Part shown: positions 21,970-34,398 of the stretch, in pieces
Numbering within the stretch: position 1 is the stretch's first letter
Layout of the letters: each line of letters opens with the position of its first letter
Source: Linnemannia elongata
Taxonomy: Eukaryota; Mortierellomycota; Mortierellomycetes; Mortierellales; Mortierellaceae
Direction of reading: 5' to 3'
Assembly: GCA_036320915.1 (NCBI GenBank)
Contig: JAXBDG010000005.1
Coordinates: forward strand, 2,046,001 to 2,110,000
DNA: 64,000 bases
Made by a program: the position numbers and the translations under genes
Notes under the pieces: model-generated
The model's input: only the letters and a program-made list of their open reading frames with translations
What the model was told of the DNA's origin: nothing
The model's database searches: none

Positions 21970-24740
21970 CTACTTTTCAGACTTGAGTTCCTCCATAGTA
22001 TCCTGCAATTTCTCAAAGGCAGGAAGGTGCTCCCAGGAATCTCTAGTTCTTGCCATCAGACTCTTGATCATCTGCTTGGAGCGGTAGGCCCAATCCTTGG
22101 CGACGGCATGTTCTTGTCCTTGCTCGTCCTTGTAGGTCATGGGACCCAGGTTCCGGTACCAGTCGACCATCTCGATCGCGGCCTCGACCGCCTTTTCAAA
22201 CTCGGCCTGCTCGGTCTCGATCTTGGGGTTATGGATGACGGACCGGTAGGCCTTAAGCTGGCACTCAAGACACTCGACAAAGTCCTTCTTCCAGAAGTAG
22301 AACTTGACGCAGATGCGCCAGATCCGAGGATCGGTTGTGATACGGTTGGTGATACCGAGCAAAAGTTCCTCGATCTTCTGTTCTTGGAAGGTCACGCTGC
22401 GCGAGTAAAGGTCCTTGAGGTCGCGGGTGAGGCCCTGGACAATCCTGTCGAGGATCACAATGTCGACAATTTCCTCCGTGTTCTCCTCCTTCTTGGCCTT
22501 CCATCTCAGTTCGACCAGCATACCCATGGCACGGATAGCCTCTGTGAAATCGCCTACGTCCATCGAGCAGTACATGTAGTTGGACCAGATCTTCCACGAC
22601 TCGCGCTTCTCCTTGAGGGCCTGGCGGAGGGCGTGTTGGGCATCGAGGTTGTTCTTGCGGCGCATGTGGACGGCAGCAATGTTGTTCCAGGCCTCACCAT
22701 TCGACTGGTCGATCGAGACGACTCTAGTAAAAGCCTCGATGGCGACGTCAAAGTCCTCGACCTGCATTCCGATGCATCCAAGGACGTACCACGAGTTCTC
22801 AAACAGAGGGTTGATCTTGAGGGCGAGCTGGTAGGCAGTCATGGCCTCTTGGAACTGGTCACGTTTGAAGTAGTAGGCACCCAAGGACCGCTGGGCACGA
22901 GCGAAACGCTGGCCAGAAGCCTCCCAGGCCTCCTTGTACTTTTCAGGATCCTGATCCAGATCGCCGAGAATGCAGAGAAGCTTGGGGTTGTTGGGGGTCT
23001 TTTCCAGGAGGGTGTAGCACAGAGCCTTGGCCTTATCGGCCTGATCCAGGAACTGGTGGCAAGCAATCACGTCTTCCCACAACTCGAGGCGCTCAAAGAT
23101 ATCCATCGCCGATCGGACAACACCCAATGACATGTACTGCTCCGCCAGCTCCTTCTCCAGCTCCCACTTGGATGGCAAGAGGACCGAGAAAAAATGGTGC
23201 ATGCGCTCGCGCGTCGTCGAGGACTCGTCGTGGATCCTTGTCTGGTCAACCAAGGCCTGTAACTGCAGAGCGCCACGCTCGACCGTGCGGGACTTGTCAG
23301 CCTCGAGACGGGATCGGAGCAAAAGGGCCATGGTATAGACTGTCCAGTTGTTGGGGGTCTCGAGCACACGGGTGACAAAGGGGAACATCTGCTCGACGGT
23401 GAGTCCATGGGCGGGGTTAGTGTTCTTGATGTTGAGGCAGAAGGCGAGCAAGAGGGCGTGGTCGATAGGGTGGAGGTCCTCGATCGCCTTGGAGGGGTCC
23501 AACTCCAATTCTCCCAGGCGTGCACGGTCCTCCTCTGAGAGCTCACTGAATTGAATCTTTTCCAGAACAGTGTCGTCGTTGTGCTCAAGGTTCTTGGGAC
23601 CCGATCCTGCCTCGGACTTGTAAGCCGAGGGCCGGGAGCTGGCCATCTCGCGACTGCTCTCGGCAACGACCACCAGCTGTGAGGTGTCGTACTGTTGGAA
23701 CTTTGTGCGCTTGCCCAATGCTCCTGTCACCTTGAATCGGAATCCTGACGTCGACTGCGCCTTTTGGAAGGCCTCGTAAGCCTTAGTGTCCTCGGTATAC
23801 CAGTGCAGCACCAAGCCTTTTTCAATCCAGAAGCGAGTCAACACCTCCTTCTTGTCAATGGCCTCCAACGATCCCTGCTCACGCTCAACCTATAGAGTAA
23901 CAAGAAAGAGAGTCCAATTTCTGTTAGCCCCACTTCTGTATCTTCCAATGCATTGATCCAGAAACGATGCATAAAGTTTGTGTTGGTGAGCACAAAAAAG
24001 AGATATCAACTGACCTCCTTGTTCAAAACAGTCTCGAGCTCGTCCAACAAGGCAACCATCTGCTCCTGCAACAGACCCGTGGGACCCTCCAATGTACGCT
24101 GCTGCAAAAACAATGTACGGAGCGCCCACCAGGGGGCCGACTTCCCAACCAAAGCATCTTTCTTCAATTCCTCAAGATGGTCGACCAAAAGAATCTTGGC
24201 CAAGTGCAAGAACAAAATCTGGGGCGAGAGGTGGTAGAGTTCCTCTCCTCCAACGGAAAGGTTATCGAGCGCCTTCTTGTCCAGATCCTTGGCCTTTGTT
24301 CTGACGTGTGCGGGCAAGAGGTCGATGGGTTCATATCCCAATTCAGGCCCAGTCCATCCAGCCTGAACAAAAGCGTAAAGAGAAGCAATTCCGACCGAGA
24401 GAACGTCCAATGCGGCCGAGGAGGTGGATGAGGATGATGTTGGGGAGGTCGCGAGATAGGATTGGATGCGCTTTGAGAGGAAGGCGGAGAGGTTGAGGGA
24501 TGAATCGAGGGCGAGGACTTCAGGGTCGGATTCGGCTAATTGGGTGCCAAAGATATCAGTGGCGACGGTGGACTTGAGGGCAGGGCCGTACTCGCCAGCG
24601 AGGAGCCATTGTGTCAAGGTGCTGTTGTTGGTGTCGTCTGATGCTGTAGTGGTGGTGGCTGCGGCTGCGGCGTCTGGCTTCTGGAGGAGGTCTGCGCCGA
24701 GGATGATGCTCCACTGCTGCTGGTCGATAGTGTCCGCCAT
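21970..24740 (-). CDS. TTC27: TPR protein TTC27 / Emw1
   Basis: Tetratricopeptide-repeat protein; yeast Emw1 is essential and linked to cell-wall integrity. Two exons, 24015-24740 and 21970-23889, joined in phase 0, give 881 residues. The N-terminal half has a conserved helical region (LYHLSPQILFLHLAKILL; PSKAIEDLHPIDHALLLAF). TPR units lie at about 530-700, for example SLGAYYFKRDQFQEAMTAYQ, NSWYVLGCIGMQVEDFDVAI and AWNNIAAVHMRRKNNLDAQH. The C-terminus has ITNRITTDPRIWRICVKFY. Length fits the family. Head to head with RRP3 (494 bp). Confidence 0.9.
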
Positions 24741-25234
24741 ATGGTATAGTGTGTGTGAGAGCAGGAGAGGCGAGGTGAGAAAGAAAGGAAGAAGAGAACA
24801 AAAAAAAAAAAAAAAAAAGGGAAAGAGAAGAGAGATAAGAAGGAAGTTGCTTTGGTTCCTCTCGCTGTTTTTTGAGGTGATTAGGAATCGAGTGTGTAAG
24901 AGAATGGAATCCTAAAGAACAAAAAACCTTGACTGAGTACAGCACAAAGGAAGGTTGCGAGCGGACCTTCTACCCGTCCTTTTTCTAACACGCCCTCACA
25001 GACCGTCATAGGTGCACACTCCTCTCTTGTACTGTACTCGTACTCTTCGTTCGTTTTTCGTGGCAACATTAAAAGGCAGTCACTGTTGTCCTTTTTTCTT
25101 TTTTTTTTTTCTTTTGAGGGTTTACTAAGCGACCAGAGCAAGTAGGTGACAGGGAAACCTTACTAAAAGTCACACTGCCTGTCTGCATTGCTGCTTCTCT
25201 CCCTTTTCAACTCATCAACAACAACCAAGCAACC
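24741..25234. promoter_or_regulatory. Divergent promoter region of TTC27 and RRP3
   Basis: A 494-bp spacer with a poly(A) tract at 24801-24818 and a T-rich tract at about 25091-25114, mirror images facing the two genes. No specific factor site is assigned. Confidence 0.4.
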
Positions 25235-27217
25235 ATGGCTGTCAAGAAGAACACAACCACCACCATGGCAACAAAGGCACACAAGGCGGACAAGAAGGCT
25301 CCTACCCCTGTCCAAAAGAAGGCCATTGCTAAGGCCCAGAAGAAGGACATCAGCGACCATGACGACAGCCAGTCCAACGACGATAACGAGGAGGACGAGG
25401 AGAACGAGGAGGACGAGGAGGACCAGGAACAGGACGAGGAGGCGACTCAGGAGGATACTGCCAACGGCAACAACAACGAGTCAGAGCCTTCCAATGTCAC
25501 CTTCAAGGACCTGGTATGTAGCAGAGGAGTGACCGTACTGGTATTCCTATGAACTTTTGATGCGCATGGAATGTACAATTGACTCACAGGTGCGTGTCTT
25601 GCCTACGCCATCCGTCATGGTTATAATAGGGTTTGATGCAACCTTTGGTCGATGCCTGCGAGCAACTCAAGTTCAAGGCACCAACAGAGATTCAAAGGGA
25701 GTCCATTCCCTGGTCACTGCAGGGCCGTGACATCATTGGTCTTGCCCAGACTGGTTCAGGAAAGACCGCCGCCTTTGCTTTGCCCATTCTACAAGCCCTC
25801 TGGAACAACCCCTCCCCCATGTTTGCCTGTGTCATGGCTCCCACCAGGTACTTTTTTTTTCTCTTCAATTGGACACGTTTTTTATTCTACGTGTTGAAAA
25901 ACGCTGATGGTCTCATACATGCGCTGGACATTGGCTAACTATCGCCTTGCTGCATTTTCTTGACCATTCCTACCGCATAATAGAGAGTTGGCTGTTCAGA
26001 TTTCAGAGACATTCGAGTCATTGGGCTCGACCATTGGAGTGCGCTGCTGCGTTATTGTTGGAGGCATGGATATGATGGCCCAGTCAATCGCTCTCTCAAA
26101 GAAGCCCCATATCATCGTCTGCACACCAGGACGTCTTCAGGACCATCTCGAAAACACCAAGGGATTCAGCTTGAGGACATTGAAGTACCTGGTTCTGGAC
26201 GAGGCTGATCGTCTCTTGGACATGGATTTCGGACCTATCATTGACCAGATTCTCAAGGTCATCCCCAAGGAGCGCAACACATTCCTGTTCTCCGCCACCA
26301 TGACGACCAAGGTCGCCAAGCTCCAGAGAGCCAGTTTGAACAACCCCGTCAAGGTCGAGGTCGCCACAAAGTATTCGACTGTTTCGACTCTGCTTCAGTA
26401 CTACCTGTTCTTTCCATTGAAGTCCAAGGATTCGTACCTTGTCTACTTGTTGAACGAGTTGGCCGGTAACTCGACCATTGTCTTCTCCAGGACATGTAAC
26501 GACACCCAGAGAATCACGCTCTTGCTCAGGAACTTGGGATTCCCTGCCATTCCCTTGCACGGTCAGCTCAGTCAGGAGAAGCGTTTGGGAGCTTTGAACA
26601 AGTTCAAGTCTGGAAACCGGAATATTTTGATCGCCACCGATGTTGCTAGCAGGTACGATACTCCTTTTTATGCATTGGCATTTGGCGTGAATCATCTTGG
26701 CGCATTGGCTTATCGCAGCATAAAGGGGATTCCTTCCTAACACCTGTTTGCAATTGTGTTTCACCATTCTCCGTATCTTTGTAGAGGTTTGGATATCCCT
26801 TCGGTTGATATTGTCCTGAACTACGATCTCCCCAACAACTCCAAGGATTACATTCATCGTGTCGGACGTACCGCTCGTGCTGGTCGCTCTGGAAAGTCGA
26901 TTACGTTTGTGACACAGTACGACGTTGAGGTCTACCAGAGAATTGAGCAGGCCCTGAGCAAGAAGTTGGAGGAGTTCCCTACAGACAAGGATGCCGTCAT
27001 GTTGCTTCAGGAGCGTGTCGCAGAAGCCCAGCGGTTTGCCATTACAGAGCTGAAGGAGCAGCATGCCAGCCGAGGCAAGGGTGGTCGTGGCGGCAACAAG
27101 CGTCTCTTCAACGCTGACGATAATGATCGGGACGATGACTCTGTGCAGGCGGGTGGATATAAGAGCAAGAGTGGTGCTGCCCGAGGCAACAGACAAGGCA
27201 AGAAGATGAGGAAGTAA
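25235..27217 (+). CDS. RRP3: DEAD-box ATP-dependent RNA helicase Rrp3 (DDX47)
   Basis: RNA helicase of 18S rRNA maturation. Exons 25235-25513, 25630-25847, 25984-26652 and 26785-27217 are in phase and give 532 residues. After a Lys-rich and acidic N-terminal extension (1-90) the motifs follow in order: Q motif in [22 protein letters not shown] (about 132), Ia PTRELA (spanning a splice), TPGRL, II DEAD (about 237), III SAT (about 268), V in ATDVASRGLDIP (spanning a splice), [13 protein letters not shown] (about 412). The Rrp3/DDX47 call rests on [19 protein letters not shown] and [19 protein letters not shown] basic Gly/Lys tail ends the protein. Two of the three introns cut helicase motifs. 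Confidence 0.92.
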
Positions 27218-28844
27218 GCTAAGCTTGGTTTCTTTTTTCTTTCTTGTTTGTTTTCGCATTACCCACATCTATTTCATATCTTCATCCACTTTCCATACAG
27301 CATAGAGTAAAATAAAAACACGCCAGCATGTCATGTACAACTTCCCTTTTCCAGACCTTGTTTTGCTTCCCTCTTCCAGTGTTCATATGTCGATCGCACA
27401 ACAGCTGAACCAAACATGGTTACACCAGTTAACTACCCCTTGCATACGAGTCCAGCAAGACATGTGCACAGTACAGAGCATACTCTGTATTAAACTCACA
27501 TGGCCTTTAAAGCCCAAGGTGAATACTGTAGGGGGAGGGTGGCATGGTTTATGAGAGATAGATTGGGTATTTACTGGGGAGTGGGGGTAAACACTTCAAT
27601 TTCTGATGCGGTGAACAATGAGCAGAATAGAAAAGGAATGGTATCTTTTGCATGTCTCTGCTTGTCCAACTGCCACATCATCCTCTGCTTCTATCGCCAT
27701 CGAGCTGAAAGAAGTGGAAGAAGCACCCAAAATAATTTTTCTTCCTCCGCACCCAACAATTCACGGCCTACATTTTGCCCATCACACAAACTGGCATCTT
27801 TTTGTTTGTTCGATCGCCCATTTATTCAGAGACAGAACGGGGAGAGAAGCAGAAAGAACGAAGGGAGCAGTGGGGAATGTACCCCAACGGGCCCAACCTT
27901 ACTCATCTTTCTGCGTGCTTGTCGATTGGACAAGGCACCTCTCATACGCACCCATGTTTTCCCGACGAACCGTTCAAACATCCTCGCTCCACAAAAAATA
28001 GAAGCGAAGAAAGGTGCTCATCTTTTTTTTTTTTTTTTTTAGTAAGTGTGTCTGCCAAGAGAGAAAAGAATGGATCCAAATAGAACGACAAAAAAAGGTG
28101 AGTAACTTGTGCAATTAGATTAGGGTTGAGCAAAGCACGGCTGACCTCTGGTCCACTTGGGTGCCCTGAATTCAACGTTTTTTTTTTTTTTTGTCCGCCC
28201 CAAGATTCGACATACCTTGGGAGAGCAATCAGGCAATTCTTTATATCTTTTCTGTCCCCCTCTTCTCCATATCGACATTTCCTTACAATTGAGCTGTGTA
28301 TTATGCGCTTTATATCCCTTTGTATCCGTGGCCAACAAGCCAACAAGCCCAAGCTTGCCATCGAAATAGAAAAGAGAAAGAAAGAAAAAAGGGACCTCGT
28401 ACAGATCGAATCATGGCCCTGTGGACCAGTAATATTGCTCGCTTTTCGTCCGTGGGCTCGTCTACGGTCAATTGTATACACATGCACACCACACATTCAC
28501 AATCCATACATCCGTCGTTACTATTACCCAACAACAATCCCGACCATCCTTTTTCTTTTGTTGCTGCTATTGTTGCCACACTGCAAAAGAACAGGAGGAC
28601 ATCAATCGTCCTTCTCCCCCCCCCCTTTCTTTTCTTGTGCCGCTTGTTTGTAGACCCCATTCGACAACAAAATACGCCCAACAAGGCCACATCATTAGAT
28701 ATAAAAAGGAGACCGTCTCCCCTCCTTCCTTTCTTTTTCTTTTCTCCACACAACTACTCAACAAACTCTTCCTCTTACAAACAACAAACCAACTCACTCT
28801 CGCTCTTCTCACCAGACTCAACCACCAACAAGACACATATAAAA
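27218..28844. other. 1.6-kb spacer without a convincing gene
   Basis: Includes poly(T) runs near 28022-28040 and 28178-28191. Donor-like GTAAGT (28042) and GTGAGT (28099) sites could belong to non-coding 5' exons of the downstream gene. Open frames here are not supported by splice logic or family resemblance. Confidence 0.4.
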
Positions 28845-30014
28845 ATGACCGCCATTATCCGCACGATCAACTTGGGCCTCCCCCGCGTCTCGATGGCTCG
28901 CATCCCCATGGTTGCCTTTGCCAATAGCTCTCACCCCTCTGCATACTCGTCCAGCTCCTGGGCCGAGTCGGCCAAGAACGCTGCCGACAAGCTCGAGAAC
29001 TCTGCCAAGAACCTTGCCAACGAGGTAATAACTCCTTTACAACCGGAGAAAGAACAAAGAGGTGTTTTCACAATGAGTCAATTGGGAAGTGGGAAGAGGT
29101 GGGGAGATATGTTCAAGGAAAGCAGAAAGCACTAGCTTGCTTTTTTTCGTGAACATCATCATTGGATCACTGCGTTGCGCACCTTGCAATTTTTCGTTAA
29201 TTGGGTTGCAAAGAGGGGAGGAAAGTGTTCAATACCTTGGCGAGTCGGGCAGGTTTCTGCGTGAGAGTAGCAGCGCGAAGTGAAAAAAACCACTGTTCTT
29301 CCTCGCTTATGTTTGCTCAACAATGCAGTACCCCACAACCAGATAGAAACAAGGACAATGTGAGATCCTTTTTTGATGGCCCATCCCTTTTTCTTGCTTG
29401 AACAAAGGGGTGGACGGAGGGAGGGAGTGTCTTTTTTGTACCCCCGTCGTTACAAAAAAAAACGGACATACCATTCTCTCAATACTCACGGCACGCGCGC
29501 GTGAGTGTATTTTCTTGTTCACCAATACCAACAAACAAGGAAAAAGAAAACATAGAGGCAGTAGAGTGTCGAGTTGAGTGACTCGGACCCCTTCTTCTCC
29601 TTGTCGCTTTTTTTTCTTTTTTTTCTTGCACTTTCCTGCAGCCAAACCCGACAGGCAGGCAGTGATATAAACCAAATGGATAACAGCACGAACCTGTTCT
29701 GCCCTCTGCCCTTTTTTTCTCATCCTTCTGCTTCCTTGTTGTTCACAATCAACCCTCTCTTACTCAATTGAGCCATGGCCTCAAAGAACAAACAAAAGTA
29801 ACGAAAACTGATATCTAACCGCATGTGTCTACCTTATCACACAACCCTCTCATTTTCGCTTTAGGCTGAACACCAGACGACCTCAGGCCTTAGCCAGCAT
29901 GCCTCCGATGCGATCCGGATGGTCGAGTCCCACAGCGCACTGAAGCAGGACAAGGCACCCATCCATACCTACCGTGATGTCGACCATGCCGAGTCCCGCT
30001 TCGTCAAGCACTAA
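28845..30014 (+). CDS. Small protein of unknown function, possibly mitochondrial
   Basis: Not recognised. Exons 28845-29024 and 29865-30014 join in phase 0 across an 840-nt intron (GTAATA...TTTAG), giving 109 residues. The first 35 residues have three Arg and no acidic residue (MTAIIRTINLGLPRVSM), as in a mitochondrial targeting sequence. Residues about 38-60 are an Ala/Lys/Asn-rich amphipathic helix (SAKNAADKLENSAKNLANE) of the kind seen in stress-related LEA-like proteins. The C-terminal half is hydrophilic and ends with TYRDVDHAESRFVKH. The AC-rich leader before the ATG is like those of other highly expressed genes. Function cannot be stated. Confidence 0.6.
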
Positions 30015-31350
30015 CTCCTACGCTTGCACAAAAATTTACTAGTTGTTTCCTTACCTTCGCACACAAAAACCTGTACATATATAACCGCGTTCTTTTTTAT
30101 CGAGCTTCCAGTCGTCCATTTCTTGTTGTCGTCTCTATCATCTTTAACCTTTCATTACCAGCAAATACCCTTCTCTTTCTTTTTTTTTACTGCTTTTTTC
30201 TTCGGTATCGGCATCCCTCTTTCATGCAACTCCCTTTACTTTGAGGCGCTGTGCAGAAAGAGGATAATAAAAAAAAATGTTATCAAAAGCAAAATGCCAA
30301 CTCCAAACGATCCTTACTTACTCCATGGTGCTGGCAAATGCGAAAAAAAATATCTGAAAATGCATATGCTTATGCCTACAGATATTCACCCCCTGTCTGC
30401 CTGCGATGCTTGTTTTCTTTTTGTTTTCCAAGTTTTCCTGTTATTTTTCTTGGCCAGCAGCAGCATCCCTTATTCCACTAATGATTAGGCAATTGAACAA
30501 ACAAAAAGGGCAAAAACAAAAAAAAAAAAAAAAAAAAACGAAAGAGGCTCCTTCTGGCCGTTCTATTGTTTGTTGGTTTCTTTCTTGTCTTTTGGCCTGG
30601 CCTATGGGTATCTCGATTATTCCGCCTTTTTTTTCTCAAAGGGCAAAAGAAAAGGCACATGCAGTCAGCCCCTCCTCGAGGCGCATTTTTCACAAATGAG
30701 CTGCTGCAACAAATGTGCATTGGACGCACGTAAGGATAGGGGTTCTCCTTCCTCCTCTTCTCCATCCTTCATTTTTCTCTTTCTCATTTTTCCTTGACAG
30801 AACAAAAGGAACCCAAGGAAAAAAGTTGAGCAGAGTTCGGCCAATCCAATTGTCCACATGACCCATCCCCCTCCCCCCACCTCCCATTGACTTAATTCAC
30901 CATCTTCTCTCATTCTCCCCTCCCCCCCTTTGTCCACTGGGTCTTGGACCCTGTCCGCACCACACCACACCGAGCAGAAGATCCTGCCTCGAAGATTGAC
31001 CCCTCTGCTCTGTACTGCACTGCATTGCATACAAAGATGAGAAATACAATCAAGATGTTCACACCTTCCCCGTTTAGCGCCAAAACCACACACACATCGC
31101 ACATGTAAAATGTAACATCCTCTTGGACTAATTTTTTTTTTTTCAGTTTGTAGATTCTGCATATTCTGTTGGGCGTGACCTGAAGAGGCGGATTGGACTA
31201 GAACCTCGACGAGAACGGAAAAAGGTTGCCTCATCTGGACATGAAGGAAGGAAAACTGAAGTAACAGAGCAAATGAAAGGAGAGGAGGTAGGAAAGGAAA
31301 AAAAGATGAAAGGAACAAGGAAGATTTTGTATTCTCTATTCTTCCGGTTT
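30015..31350. other. Convergent 3' spacer, 1.3 kb
   Basis: Between two convergent genes. Contains T-rich stretches, a poly(A) run at about 30519-30538 and scattered short frames. I see no gene. Confidence 0.5.
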
Positions 31351-34300
31351 CTACATCGCAGGCTGCGCTATCTGCTGTCTGCGTCCTTGTGTACGTCCAT
31401 CTATATGTTTTTGTCCTTGTCCTTGTCTTTGTCCATGCACACGACTCTGGGCTTGGCTATGATCCTGCCGATGTGCCTGCAGCCGATGCACCTCGCCCTG
31501 TCCCTGTCCATACTCATGATCCTGTCGACCAGCCTGGGCAAGTTGTTCCTGACCCTGAGAACTACACTCCATCTCAACCATCTCAACGGGACTAGGGCCA
31601 GATTTCTTGCCAAGATGCAGATCATGTTTCAAAGTACTCGCAGCCTTGGTAGTCGCCTCCGAAAGAGCTTCACTCAACCGCCGCTTGACCTGTCGAAGCA
31701 CTGTCTTTGTCCTTGTCAACCGCACGCGGGCCCTCAACGACGACGTGAACGAGTATCCTGATCCAAATTGACGATGGCTACTATCGTGGTCGTGGTCGTC
31801 TACTTCTGTCTCGTAGAAGTCGTGCTGGTAATGGTAATGGCTGGTGGTTTCGAGGTCGCTGCTGCCGCTGTCTATTGGATGGTGGTAGTGTTGTGAGGAG
31901 TAGGAAGGAGTGGAGGTGGTGGAGGGTTTGTTGAGGTACTTGTAGAACTTGGCTTTGGCAAGGCTGGCTTTTTTGGCGAGACTGTCCTGGGACCGAGTCT
32001 TGGAAGGTGGCGTTGTGGATCCCGAGAACGCAGCGGCCGATGAAGATGGTGACTCGTAATAGCCACCTGTAGAGTCAAGGTGTTGATCGTACGAGTAGGG
32101 GTGCCATTGAGACGACTCGTCATAGTAACCGTCATAACCGCCACTGCCGTTCTCATATCCTTGCTCATGAGGACCCAGATCCTCCTGGCCTGCCTGTTGC
32201 TCGAATCTACTGTAGCCATCGTCGTCGTCGTCCTCATGGCCGTAGGGTCTCATTTGGATCGCCTTCATATCGTGGTACAGCGGCTCCGCTTTTGGTCGGC
32301 GGGTGGTTGTTGTTGTGGTTCCTGATACACTGCGATAGGAAAGGGCATCACTCGGGTCAATAGTTTGCCTTCGTCCTCCTTGATCCTGAACTAAAGATTG
32401 CCGACGATGGCTGGGGTGATCTTGAGAACGACCGTGGGTTGAATGGCGTCGCGAGTGCTCCTGAAGATACGCATCTTCTTGATCCCTTTCCCACCTTCCT
32501 ACCGCCTGTATACCACCTTCTCTACCATCATCCTCACTATCTTCTTCACTGTCACTGTCACTGTCACTGTCGCTATCACTGTCGTCAGCTTCACTATTAC
32601 TTTCATCAGAGTCTTCCTGATCATCCTCCTCATCCTCGTGCTCCAACTCGTGTGGAAACCTGCTCTGGTGAAGAGGGGACGAGGGACTCGAACAGGTACT
32701 GGAATACGAATACGAGGACGAGGCAGCTGTCCAAGGGTGTGGTTTCCACCTCGCTGTGTCCTTCAAAAAGTCGTGCTTGTACGAATGTGAGGACTCGGGC
32801 CTACCTGCAGGCTGTCGCTGCTGACCATCCCCATGCTCACGCTGTTGTTGTTGCCGTTGCTGCTGCTGTTGTTGTTGTTGTTGCAGTTGGCGGCGTTGGA
32901 GGGAAGCAGTGTAGGCATCTGTTGTCACGGGATGTCGAGAGGTTGTTGATTTGAGGGACGCGGTCTCTGGGTTGGGACGACGATGGTTGGGACTTGCTGT
33001 TGATGTTGCAGATCGGATCAGGTTTTTGCCAAGGATGACCGTGTTTCTGCGCGGTCTTCCTGTCATCCCAGTTGAAGTCACTGCTGCGGGTGGTGGAGTT
33101 GGTGTTGGGGACTCGGTTAAGGGATGATGGGTGTGTGCAGCTGTTGTGTGGCGCCGATGTTGTGTAGTATCGTAGGTCTGACCTAGACTCGTATTTGTCC
33201 TGGAGCGAGTCAACATTATCTGCGACGATGACGTATCCTAGTTCAAGAAAGAGGAAAGCAACGACTGTCAGCAAACACTGAATAAAAAGCCCTGCCAAAG
33301 CATTGACGAGATAAAGTTGAGTTAACTGACATCCATATGTACCTGATACAGGCGATCAAGTCGCTCCTGTTCCTCCCGCTGCTGCTGCTGTTGTCGCTGC
33401 TGCATGGCCAAAAGGCGTGGACAGTCTTCAATCGACCAGTCAGAGAAGACGCTGTATCGACGACGCGTCAAGTTCGTAGGTGTCTTCTCGTCTATGTTGC
33501 TGGGCCGATCTGTTGCCTGGAAGGATTGTTGGTATGGGTCTGTATCCAGGTCAGGTGCAGAGTCGAAGGGATGCACCGCCATGTTATGACCGCGTCCGCT
33601 GTGGTTGTTTTGGTGTTGTACAAACGGGTTGAAAGACTCTTCCACCGCATCGTTGCTGTATTGATAGTGAGCATGTTGATGTTGATATCGGTAGCTATCC
33701 TCATCTTCCATCGCCTGTCCATCTTGAGCAGAGTCATTATATTGTTGCCCATCATCATTACCCTGATGATCCACCACTTGTTCATCAGGATGGTATCGAG
33801 AAGTCTTGAGAATCTCATCCACAGCGCCGCCGTCGTGGTTATTGACTACATTATTACTACCGCCACTCTGATCGCCCGCCTTTTTCTGCTGACGTCTGAC
33901 CAAGACAGAAGAAGTTTTGATGGTCAGCATCCGCTTAAGATCTGAGGCTGCACAAGTCGCACGACGGCTCCTGTTAAGGTTGAAGGGGACCTTGAAGACA
34001 TCCAGCGACATCCTGCGCCGGTGCAAGTCCTTTGTGTTGTTGGTGTTGGTTTGAGCTTGTTGCTGTTGTTGGTCATCATATTGCTCATGAGAAGAAAATC
34101 GATAGGCCTGCTGCACCTGGTGGTCGATAGGAGTAGTGTTTTGTGGCGTAAAGGGATTGTATGAGATGGGTTCATAAAGAAACGGATTGGCGTTGCTGCA
34201 GTTCGCAGATAATGGTTGTTGTTGGTGATGGCGGTGACTGTGTTTGTTGACAAGGGTGTTGAGGTCGTCAAGGGATGAAGAGAGAAAGGGGTTGGTGGAA

Positions 34301-34398
34301 GAAGAAGAGATAGGTGTGAGAGGGGAATGTAGGCGATCCAAGGGATGGATGGGTTTGGTGTACTGGCCAGGGTGGATGGTGTTTCTTCGTTTCAACAT
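31351..34398 (-). CDS. Large low-complexity protein of unknown function
   Basis: Not recognised. Exons 33343-34398 and 31351-33237 join in phase 0 and give 980 residues. Composition is dominated by Gln, Ser, His, Asp, Asn and Tyr, with a poly-Gln/Arg block around residues 450-470, an alternating Asp-Ser acidic run (about 560-580), and His-rich and Tyr-rich segments. No folded domain or transmembrane segment is evident except possible short helices near RVRLTRTKTVLRQVKRRLSEALSEA. The N-terminal part has Ser/Thr-Pro sites (LHSPLTPISSSSTNPF) and repeated N-P-F motifs (TNPF, ANPF, YNPF, FNPF), which in other proteins bind EH domains. A scaffold role in endocytosis or signalling is possible but unproven. 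Confidence 0.7.

Noticed and set aside
21958..23130. 390-codon frame antisense to TTC27
   Set aside because: Same codon-bias artefact; the TPR protein on the minus strand is well supported.
26096..27268. 390-codon frame antisense to RRP3
   Set aside because: Lies over conserved helicase motifs on the plus strand; no independent support.
27500..28042. 180-codon frame in the spacer after RRP3
   Set aside because: Ends in poly(T) coding poly-Phe, has no recognisable domain and no good context; likely chance.
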